From the NCBI GenBank assembly GCA_902774055.1, contig CACYGX010000027.1, forward strand, positions 1-40,259: a stretch of DNA of 40,259 nt, in the 5' to 3' direction. The position numbers and the translations under genes were made by a program. The notes under the pieces were generated by a model that was not told the origin of the DNA, ran no database searches, and saw only the letters and a program-made list of their open reading frames with translations. Origin of the DNA: an uncultured Bacteroidales bacterium. GTDB lineage: Bacteria; Bacteroidota; Bacteroidia; Bacteroidales; Muribaculaceae. Shown here one piece after another: positions 23,618-30,693 of the stretch. The stretch's first letter is position 1, and the number at the start of each line of letters is the position of its first letter.

Positions 23618-26343
23618 AGCTTGATGTTCATTTCGAGGCCAAAGTATGGGGTGACATGACGACGGATGGTCGTGCCGCGGCTATCATAGTCGGGCGTATA
23701 GTCCCACAGTTTGTTACAAAACATGGCGATGTGGAGACGATCGTCAAAGAGTTTCTTGGTGACCTTCATATTCACATTCATGGCGAACGGCACACGGTTT
23801 TTCTCGAACAGCGAGGGCGTATAGTCCCTGACAAGCCACCGCAGGTACATATCATCGGCATCGCTCTCTTTCCAGTCATGGATACTGCCATGAGGGGAAA
23901 TGTACTGGACGGGATAGTTGCTGACCTCCTTGCGTTGCGAGGTGGTAAACCATAGGCATTGTGCCGAGATAGAGAAACCCAACTTGAGACGGGGCACATC
24001 GGTGTCGAGTGTGAAATTGGTGTTAAACGACTCCCTCACCGAGCCATCATCGTTGTCATACAGGCCCACATACTGAATCTGGCGGTTGTCGATCACCTGA
24101 CTCGGGCGGTAGGAATCCACAATGGAGTTGTTGTAAGTTGTGCGGAAGTAAGCACCATTGATGGTCAGGCGGGTCAGAATGACGGGGAAGCGCTGGGTCT
24201 CAAGCGTGTATTCAACACCTTCCTTGAGGGTCATGCTGCCGTTGGTGTAATTGCCATAGCCAGCCAACTCGTTGATCGTGGTGTAGGGTAGGGCATCTAG
24301 ACTGGGTTGTCCTGTAAGGCTTGCGGCACTGATGCCACTGGCGTCATATTGCTTGTATTGAAATGTCTGGTAGTGGGACTGCATGCGGAATCCCGACGTC
24401 ATCCGTTCGCGGAAAGCCGTCACTGCCAGCCTGTTGCCGCCAATGTTGATATCAAGCGACACCTCTTTCTTGAGGTTGCGGGCGGGTTCCAGCGCTGCAT
24501 TCCTGGGATTGACGATATAGGTCATCAGGTTAATGCGCCTGTAATCGGGATTGTCGTGGTAATAATTCAACTGGATGAAATCGACATACAACAAGTCTGG
24601 GAAGAGTTGTTCCATGGTGGGCATCTTGGTGTGTTGCCCAATGCCCGCCGCAAGACGGATAAACATCGGTTTGCCGAAGATTGAAAGCCTTGGCAACGAG
24701 TAGCCGATATTGGCGCGGGGATCCCAATACAACTTGCCGTTCATCGTATAATCCTGCTCCAGGTTCATCAGCGTGGTGGCGCGGATGCCTGCCGCAATCT
24801 CCAGTGTGCCGATGGCGGTTGGCCATTTCACACTCTCCTCGGCATAGACCGACAGGCGATGGTTGGCAGGAATGGCATTGAGCGAGCGTTGGCGCGACGA
24901 GATGCCAGTATATACAGGCTTATAGGGGTCAAATACTTGTCCACGCCCCAGGTTCTTATCCAGATTCCAGTCCGTGCCGATGAGCAGGGTATTGGAAACG
25001 GTATTGCTGGGAATCTGCAGGCGGGCATTAAGTTTGATGAAGGCATTCACGGGCTTGCCTTCCACCTCGTGGTGCCCGATGTATTTAAAGGGGAGGATAT
25101 AGGCGTCGTTTTCGCCTTCTTCCTTAGACAATGGGGCCACAGTCATGCGTGACAATTGCACTAAGCGGGTACGTTCAATCAAGTCGTTCTCGACTGAGGT
25201 CGAGAGGGTCAAGTCGGCCGATTTGAGCCACGATGGGCGCTTGGTCTTGAGTTGCAAAGCGGCCATCAGCGCATAGCGGTTGTAACTCGATTTATAGGAA
25301 TCCTCGGCGCTATAGGTTTGGTCAACATCCTCTTTATCGTTATCCAGCGACCTGGAATAGTCAATATTTGTCGAGAGGGTGAGGTCATAACTTTCTTTTT
25401 CCCAACGTTTTTGAAGCCTGGTCGAGATGGTCATGCGCTTGTAGTTCTCCAAGCGGTTGCGGGGGTCGGCCTTGGCATCAAGGTAATCGGCACTCACGTT
25501 TAGGGTGAGCCGTTTGGGCTCCCATTCAAAATCCTTGGCTGCATAGAAGAGTTTAGAACCCATATCAGCTTTCAAGCGGAATTTCATTCCTTGCCCGCCA
25601 TGGCGGCGCTCAATCTTGACCAGTCCGCTGGTGAGGTCGCCATATTCCACCGATGGAATACCGCGTACAATCTCGACGCGTTCGATGTCGTCGGTCGAGA
25701 TACCGCGCATGTCCACACCAGCATTGGTATTGTCGCGGCTGGTGGCCATATCATCCCACGCGCCGGCAAGATACTGCATGTTGGCACCAGTCGAGATGGG
25801 CGCGCCGTCGATGATGAAGCTGGTGCCCAGTGACGAGGTCGCATAGTTGCTATTGCCTGTGGAAATTTCACGGATGTGGATGTTGTTGGGTGTGCTCAAC
25901 GACGGATCAATGCTGCGCCCGCCGGGTATCAGCTCCAGCAAGTCAGCAAAACTCGACGGCTGCAGGTGCTCCATCGCATGTTTCTCAATTTTGGACGATG
26001 TCGTCAGTCCGCGGTTCTCCTGGGCCGTCACTACCACCTCGCCTAATTGGCTCACCTCAGCCTGCAGCAAGTAACGTCCGCTGGCAATGGGGGCAGTCAC
26101 CAGAGGCTTATACCCAATGGAGGTGATTCTCAGTTGGACCTCATTATTTTTAGGTATGGCAAAGGTGCCGTCAGCCTGAGTGACAGTAAGGGCTTTACCC
26201 CGTCTGGCATCGGCAATGGTGGCTCCGATGACAGGTTCCATCGTCTCGGCATCCAAGACAACCCCACTGATGAGCGATTGAGCATCAGCGAGTTGTGAAG
26301 CCAAGAGCGATATAGCCAGTATGATGTATCTAATCAGTTGCAT
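23614..26343 (-). CDS. TonB-dependent receptor with carboxypeptidase-like N-terminal domain
   Basis: 909 residues from the ATG at 26343, which begins a signal peptide ending ADAQ. An upstream in-frame codon at 26376 would put an inverted repeat inside the gene and is not favoured. Residues about 24-95 are a CarboxypepD_reg-like domain (ISGVVLDAETMEPVIGATI). The plug (about 100-235) includes SFADLLELIPGG and IERVEIVRGIPSVEYGDLTS. The rest is the barrel, ending YFGLEMNIKL. It imports a ligand across the outer membrane using TonB energy. It is not a SusC-type receptor, since no SusD follows. As first gene of the operon it defines the transport system. The ligand is unknown: peptide, protein or metal complex. 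Confidence 0.88.
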   Translation of the reverse strand: MQLIRYIILAISLLASQLADAQSLISGVVLDAETMEPVIGATIADARRGKALTVTQADGTFAIPKNNEVQLRITSIGYKPLVTAPIASGRYLLQAEVSQLGEVVVTAQENRGLTTSSKIEKHAMEHLQPSSFADLLELIPGGRSIDPSLSTPNNIHIREISTGNSNYATSSLGTSFIIDGAPISTGANMQYLAGAWDDMATSRDNTNAGVDMRGISTDDIERVEIVRGIPSVEYGDLTSGLVKIERRHGGQGMKFRLKADMGSKLFYAAKDFEWEPKRLTLNVSADYLDAKADPRNRLENYKRMTISTRLQKRWEKESYDLTLSTNIDYSRSLDNDKEDVDQTYSAEDSYKSSYNRYALMAALQLKTKRPSWLKSADLTLSTSVENDLIERTRLVQLSRMTVAPLSKEEGENDAYILPFKYIGHHEVEGKPVNAFIKLNARLQIPSNTVSNTLLIGTDWNLDKNLGRGQVFDPYKPVYTGISSRQRSLNAIPANHRLSVYAEESVKWPTAIGTLEIAAGIRATTLMNLEQDYTMNGKLYWDPRANIGYSLPRLSIFGKPMFIRLAAGIGQHTKMPTMEQLFPDLLYVDFIQLNYYHDNPDYRRINLMTYIVNPRNAALEPARNLKKEVSLDINIGGNRLAVTAFRERMTSGFRMQSHYQTFQYKQYDASGISAASLTGQPSLDALPYTTINELAGYGNYTNGSMTLKEGVEYTLETQRFPVILTRLTINGAYFRTTYNNSIVDSYRPSQVIDNRQIQYVGLYDNDDGSVRESFNTNFTLDTDVPRLKLGFSISAQCLWFTTSQRKEVSNYPVQYISPHGSIHDWKESDADDMYLRWLVRDYTPSLFEKNRVPFAMNVNMKVTKKLFDDRLHIAMFCNKLWDYTPDYDSRGTTIRRHVTPYFGLEMNIKL

Positions 26344-26353
26344 CTCATTGATT

Positions 26354-26376
26354 TTGGAGTATAAAATTACTCCCAA
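26354..26376. promoter_or_regulatory. Inverted repeat just upstream of the TonB receptor
   Basis: TTGGAGTA (26354-26361) mirrors TACTCCCAA (26368-26376) with one extra C, around a TAAAAT spacer. It lies 10 bases from the ATG, between the divergent receptor and HAD genes. It could be an operator or a leader hairpin. No clear TAnnTTTG box for the receptor is seen. Confidence 0.4.
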
Positions 26377-26442
26377 TCACCGCGCTTCACAATACCTAAA
26401 AAATACGAGGCCGCTTTTCGAACAGTACTCCATTCTGGACCC

Positions 26443-26497
26443 AAATCACCGAAAATGAGAGAAAAAAGAAGGGTTTAGTAAAAAAACGTTAACTTTG
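26443..26497 (+). promoter_or_regulatory. HAD gene promoter within a dispersed promoter block
   Basis: TAACTTTG at 26490-26497 is the promoter box, 22 bases before the ATG at 26519. The 45 bases before it (AAATCACCGAAAATGAGAG, then GGGTTTAG) match the stretches upstream of the promoter boxes at 33638 and 35368. Confidence 0.6.
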
Positions 26498-26518
26498 CGT
26501 GAGAAATAGTGGTTTTTT

Positions 26519-27151
26519 ATGATAAAGAACATTGTCTTTGATTTAGGTGGCGTGATATTCAAGATAGATAAGAATCAAGCCATCAGGCGCTTTAATGAAG
26601 TGGGATTTGCCGATGCCGCATCCTACCTGGATGCTTTTGCTCAGGTGGGAATCTTCGGGGATTTAGAGAGTGGTAGGATTACCTCCGAGCAGTTCCGTTG
26701 CCAGTTAAGTGAACTTGCGGGAAAAGAACTTACTCTTGAGGATTGCGCTTACGGATGGCAGGGCTATGCTGCGGGATCGCCACAACGCAACCTTGACAAA
26801 CTCGTCGAGTTGCGCCAACGAGGCTTCAAGTTGAGTTTGCTAAGCAACACCAATCCGTTTATGATGCAGTGGGTGCTCAGCAGCGCTTTTGATGGCCGCG
26901 GGCATGGATTGGATCACTACTTTGGTGCGCTTTATCTCAGTTATGAAATGGGTATCATGAAACCTGAGAGACGTATCTTCGAAATGATGCTTCAAGGGGA
27001 AAAAGTGAAGCCCGAAGAGACGGTTTTTATTGATGACAGCCCACATAACACAGCAGTGGCGGCTTCGATGGGCATACATGTACTGCAACCTGATAATGGT
27101 GCTGACTGGCATGGCATGCTTGACGATCTCATTTCCCGCTGCAACAACTAA
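26519..27151 (+). CDS. HAD superfamily phosphatase (YihX-like)
   Basis: 210 residues. HAD motifs are in order: FDLGGVI with nucleophile Asp8, LLSNTN with Ser109, GIMKPE with Lys148, and VFIDDSPHN with Asp172 and Asp173. The residue two after Asp8 is Gly rather than Asp, as is common in the YihX-type subfamily with FDLG(N/G)V. A helical cap lies between motifs I and II. It is probably a cytoplasmic phosphatase acting on sugar phosphates or nucleotides; the substrate cannot be read from sequence. It is divergent from the TonB operon and monocistronic. Confidence 0.82.
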   Translation: MIKNIVFDLGGVIFKIDKNQAIRRFNEVGFADAASYLDAFAQVGIFGDLESGRITSEQFRCQLSELAGKELTLEDCAYGWQGYAAGSPQRNLDKLVELRQRGFKLSLLSNTNPFMMQWVLSSAFDGRGHGLDHYFGALYLSYEMGIMKPERRIFEMMLQGEKVKPEETVFIDDSPHNTAVAASMGIHVLQPDNGADWHGMLDDLISRCNN

Positions 27152-27189
27152 AACTTGAGATACGTTACCACCTCATGGACGATTAATCC

Positions 27190-27225
27190 AGTCACCGAAA
27201 TCTGTAAGAAGAGCGAAGCGTTTAA
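27190..27225 (+). repeat. Degenerate copy of the dispersed promoter block
   Basis: AGTCACCGAAATCTGTAAGA, then GAGCGAAGCGTTTAAT, resembles the TCACCGAAATCTAAGAG...GTTTAG stretch at 35323. It is in the gap between the HAD gene and the four-TM gene. Confidence 0.45.
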
Positions 27226-27289
27226 TACTAGTATTGTTGGATTTTCACAAATTCCAATCATTTTTATCTACCAATTGAAGAAAAGTGGC

Positions 27290-27297
27290 TATATTTG
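27290..27297 (+). promoter_or_regulatory. TATATTTG promoter box of the four-TM gene
   Basis: It lies 74 bases before the ATG at 27372. The leader can form a hairpin CGTGTGAT/GTTACACG followed by ATTATTTTTAAC, a possible attenuator. Confidence 0.5.
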
Positions 27298-27371
27298 CGA
27301 GAAAAGATAATTAGCTGTAACCGTGTGATGATCTTCTTTTGTTACACGATTATTTTTAACAACATATCATT

Positions 27372-27914
27372 ATGAAACTGGAAGATTTATACTTGATTAA
27401 CAAAGAAGAATGGCTGGATGTTATCAAGGACAAGTGCAAGAAAAAAGCGAAAACTGGTTCCTGGGTTGGGTTGGTTTTCTTGATACTTTTCCTGATAATT
27501 TTGGCAATGGTAATAACTTTTGAGCGTTCTCGCCTTTGGACAATAAAAGATTTTGTTTATTTCTTGACGCTATTTTTATATGCCCTTATGTCTGGCTGGT
27601 GGATTCTGAAATCTCACAGCTTTTTAAAAGCCATCGACGGTCTCGGCACTCCAGAACAGCTATTGAACAAGTTCAAAAAGTACGTTGAAGACAAAAGTAT
27701 CATGTGGACGATAGGACAATTGATATTTTGCGGGTGGTTTGCTTGTTTCTGTTTTTTTTCCTCTGCTTCGGGTATTATGAAAGTGATTGGTTGGATCGTC
27801 GTCTTAGTCTCCGCAATAGAGAGTATTTACAGATTAATACGCGGTAAATATTTAGTAGCTTACGGTGATGAGGATATCACCCGTCGTCTGCAAGAACTCA
27901 TCGGGGAAAAGTAA
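27372..27914 (+). CDS. Hypothetical four-TM membrane protein
   Basis: 180 residues. A Lys-rich N-terminal segment (1-28) is followed by four hydrophobic helices at about 30-49, 60-80, 113-132 and 136-152, and a charged C-terminal tail (DEDITRRLQELIGEK). I do not recognise a family. The base composition is more AT-rich than the neighbouring enzymes. Its overall plan resembles the 179-residue four-TM protein at 35.45 kb, and both lie next to copies of the same dispersed repeats, so they may be cargo of one ancestral cassette. Confidence 0.65.
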   Translation: MKLEDLYLINKEEWLDVIKDKCKKKAKTGSWVGLVFLILFLIILAMVITFERSRLWTIKDFVYFLTLFLYALMSGWWILKSHSFLKAIDGLGTPEQLLNKFKKYVEDKSIMWTIGQLIFCGWFACFCFFSSASGIMKVIGWIVVLVSAIESIYRLIRGKYLVAYGDEDITRRLQELIGEK

Positions 27915-27925
27915 TCTCATTCCCT

Positions 27926-28022
27926 GTCTTTCAAGGTCTAATCGGTTGGCTTACAGAAAGGTAAACCAACCGATTTTTCTTATAAAACTGACGATAAACT
28001 GAAAACCGGAACCGCTCAAATT
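27926..28022 (+). repeat. Degraded copy of the 36.0-kb promoter and gene start
   Basis: GTCTTTCAAGGTCTAATCGG followed by a GGTTG...CAACC hairpin and CTTATAAAACTGACGATAAAC corresponds base by base, with substitutions, to 36009-36110 (GTCTTTTCAAGG, the 13-bp inverted repeat, then CTTTATGATACTCACGATAA). The promoter box and the ATG of the 36-kb gene have been lost here. Confidence 0.6.
27943..27979 (+). terminator. Terminator of the four-TM gene
   Basis: CGGTTGGCTTAC (27943-27954) pairs with GTAAACCAACCG (27961-27972), 12 bp with one G-T pair and a six-base loop, followed by ATTTTTCTT. Confidence 0.8.
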
Positions 28023-28137
28023 CACAAAAAAACAAGTTTTAGCGGCAAGTTTCGAGCTTGCTCCTTCCCTCAACTGAGTTCCGAATTGTTCCCTTGTATA
28101 TATATCGGTGTCTACTAAAACTTGGTCTTTAGCATTG

Positions 28138-30414
28138 TTACAGCTCGCGGATGGTGATGCCGAAGCCGCCGGCTCGGGCCATGCGCAGCTTCATGACGGT
28201 TTTGGCGGTGACCTTCTTGCGGGTGATGGTGTAGGCCTGCGGGTTGGTCTCGTAGTCGGCGTCCTTGGCGTCGGCATAGATGGTGGCTTCATACTTGACA
28301 CCGGGCTTGAGGAAGTCGAGCTTGAAAGACACCTCGCGGGCATGGTCATCGTTGATTCCGCCAACGTACCACACATCTCGTGCCTTGGCACCATTGAGGT
28401 CGGCAGCGGTGGCTCCGTCAGGCAGTGCATAGATGAACTTGGCAGCACCACTCACCACATCCTTCTTGCCGTCGGGGAGTTTGGCAACGCCCTCAGCGGC
28501 CTTGTTGACGGTGGATAGCTTGGGATGGCGTGCCGTGACCATATATTCTCCCGGTTCAGCCATCAGATAGATGCTCTTGTCCCAATCGACCGCCACATCC
28601 TTGATAAACTGGAAGGCGTCCATGAAGCGGGCATAGTTCTCAGGCAGGTCGGCAGCCATCTGCAACGGTGAGTAGAAGGTGACATAGAGTCCCAGCTGAT
28701 TACAGATGGTGTGGCGCATCTTGTCGGCCCAACCGCTGACTTTCTCCAGGTCCATTTCGAAGATACCGGGTGTGAAGTCCATCGGTCCACCCTGCAGGCG
28801 GGTAAAGGGATAGACGGCGGTTTGGCCTGGGTCGATGCCCTGGCGGAACTCGTTGCCCATAGCGCTCTCGTTGCCAATCATGTTGGGCCAGGTGCGGCAC
28901 AGGCCCGTGGGACGCACTGCCTCGTGGGCATTGACCATGATGTGGTGCTTGGCAGCCTCGGTGATGGCATAGTGGTAGTGGTTGATGAGCGGCTGGCTGT
29001 AGTGGTACTCGCCATAAGGGATGATCTTGCCCACATAGCCGCTCTTGACGGCGTCATAGCCATATTGGTTCATCAGGTTGTAGGCTTTCTCCATCCAGCG
29101 CTCATAGTTGACCGTCGATGATGAACTCTCGTGGTGCATGATAAGGCGGATGCCCTTCTTGTGGGCATAGGCGTTGAGGGCAGGCAGGTCAAAGTCGGGG
29201 TAGGGGGTAATGAAGTCGAAGACGAAGTCCTTCTGCTTGCCGTACCAGTCTTCCCATCCTTCGTTCCATCCCTCGATGAGAAGGGCGTCAAAGCCGTTCT
29301 CGGCAGCAAAGTCAATGTAGCGGCGCACGTTCTCGTTGTTGGCACCATGCTTGCCATGAGGGGTGGAGTGGGCATAATCAGTCTTGCCCAGTTGCACCGA
29401 GGGGTAGTCATTGGTGTAGGACCACTGGCTCTTGCCGCTGATCATTTCCCACCACACACCCATATACTTGGTGGGGTGAATCCATGACACATCCTCGATG
29501 GCGCAAGGCTCGTTGAGGTTCAGGATGAGACGTGATGCCAGGACTTCGGTAGCGCTGCGGCAAACCATGATTGAGCGCCACGGTGTCTTGCAGGGAGCCT
29601 GCATGCGGCCTTTCACGCCCTCGGCATCGGGGGTGAGCCAGGTGCGCAGCACGAAGTTCTTGTCATCCAGGTCGAGGTTGGTCGTGGGATAGTCGAGCAC
29701 GGCGGCCTCGTGGATGTTGATGTAGAGCCCTTGGTCGGTCTTCATCTGCAGCGCTGTCTGGACGCCTGTTGGCGAGAAAGCCGTATTAGGCCATCCGCAG
29801 CCTGTGCGGGCCTTCGGGGTCAGTTCCCGCACTTGCGACAGTCGGGAGCGCGTGGGCCTGAATTCCTGGGTGGAATAGTCACCAGGAATCCACCAGGCGA
29901 TGTGGTCGCCAGTGAGCGCAAACTGTGTCAGTTCTTCCTTAATCATGAAATAGGTCAGCGCGTTCTCCATGGGAAACTCGTAGCGGAAGCCCATGCCGTC
30001 ATCATACAAGCGGAAGCGCACGTGCATGGCAACAGGTTTTTCTCCATCCCGGGCTGCTGGTTGCTGCAGCTTTACCAGTAGCTCATTGTAGTGGTTACGG
30101 ATAGAGGCCTCCTCGCCCCACACTGGCTCCCATGTCTCGTCAAACGATGACCGCTCTTGGTCAACAAGGACAAAGTCGCCCGTAAGTTGTCGGCTGCCCT
30201 TGAGCTCGAAGCCCAAGCGTGAAGGCAGGATGACCGCCTGACCATCAAAATCCAGCGAATAGGTGGGAATACCATCGGTCAAAGCAAATTTCATGACCAA
30301 ATTCCCGTTGGGACTCGTCATCGTGATGGCATCGCCAGTTTGGGCTGTACATGGAACGAATGTCGCTAGGATGACAACCGCCGCTATCAAAGTGGTTTTA
30401 AATGATTTCATCAT
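28138..30414 (-). CDS. Glycoside hydrolase family 97, SusB-type inverting alpha-glucosidase
   Basis: 758 residues with a signal peptide ending near CTAQ. Order: GH97 N-terminal beta-sandwich (about 28-290), (beta/alpha)8 barrel (about 300-640) and C-terminal beta domain. Five Glu residues, 184 (STQEFRP), 429 (MHHES), 498 (NAHEAV), 516 (GNESA) and 522 (GNEF), are each exactly 10 less than SusB Glu194, 439, 508, 526 and 532, the calcium and catalytic residues of the inverting enzyme. KSGYVG stands where retaining members have an Asp nucleophile. It should release glucose from alpha-glucosides in the periplasm or at the surface. No SusC/SusD or regulator is adjacent, so it is an orphan here. The start may be the second Met at 30411. 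Confidence 0.9.
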   Translation of the reverse strand: MMKSFKTTLIAAVVILATFVPCTAQTGDAITMTSPNGNLVMKFALTDGIPTYSLDFDGQAVILPSRLGFELKGSRQLTGDFVLVDQERSSFDETWEPVWGEEASIRNHYNELLVKLQQPAARDGEKPVAMHVRFRLYDDGMGFRYEFPMENALTYFMIKEELTQFALTGDHIAWWIPGDYSTQEFRPTRSRLSQVRELTPKARTGCGWPNTAFSPTGVQTALQMKTDQGLYINIHEAAVLDYPTTNLDLDDKNFVLRTWLTPDAEGVKGRMQAPCKTPWRSIMVCRSATEVLASRLILNLNEPCAIEDVSWIHPTKYMGVWWEMISGKSQWSYTNDYPSVQLGKTDYAHSTPHGKHGANNENVRRYIDFAAENGFDALLIEGWNEGWEDWYGKQKDFVFDFITPYPDFDLPALNAYAHKKGIRLIMHHESSSSTVNYERWMEKAYNLMNQYGYDAVKSGYVGKIIPYGEYHYSQPLINHYHYAITEAAKHHIMVNAHEAVRPTGLCRTWPNMIGNESAMGNEFRQGIDPGQTAVYPFTRLQGGPMDFTPGIFEMDLEKVSGWADKMRHTICNQLGLYVTFYSPLQMAADLPENYARFMDAFQFIKDVAVDWDKSIYLMAEPGEYMVTARHPKLSTVNKAAEGVAKLPDGKKDVVSGAAKFIYALPDGATAADLNGAKARDVWYVGGINDDHAREVSFKLDFLKPGVKYEATIYADAKDADYETNPQAYTITRKKVTAKTVMKLRMARAGGFGITIREL

Positions 30415-30455
30415 CGTGCTGATATATTTGTCAGTTTTGAGTTCAACAACTGGTG

Positions 30456-30463
30456 CAAAGATA
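30456..30463 (-). promoter_or_regulatory. TATCTTTG promoter box of the GH97 gene
   Basis: It reads TATCTTTG on the minus strand, 41 bases before the ATG at 30414. Confidence 0.6.
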
Positions 30464-30659
30464 TATCATTTGTGCGATGGATGCAATAGTTTGCCATCCA
30501 GTGATTGAATGTCAGCCTTCAATTGGCTGTTTCATAATGTCGTTGTAATTAGTTGTTAATAAAAATGTTATTTAAATCTCATTTATATATAAGGCGACTA
30601 GCCGATGTTATCGGTTGCAGTTTAAAATGGTTTATGTGTGTCAAATAAAAAAATTTTAC

Positions 30660-30667
30660 TATATTTG
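30660..30667 (+). promoter_or_regulatory. TATATTTG promoter box of the fourth surface protein
   Basis: It lies 26 bases before the ATG at 30694. Spacing and downstream ATTAACTTT resemble the boxes at 5996 and 8632. It excludes the upstream GTG at 30667 as a start. Confidence 0.65.
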
Positions 30668-30693
30668 TGGCGGATATTAACTTTAAAACCCAC

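Noticed and set aside
23614-26343. SusC/SusD polysaccharide utilisation locus
   Set aside because: No SusD-like lipoprotein follows, the receptor lacks SusC-type length and motifs, and no glycosidase is in the operon.
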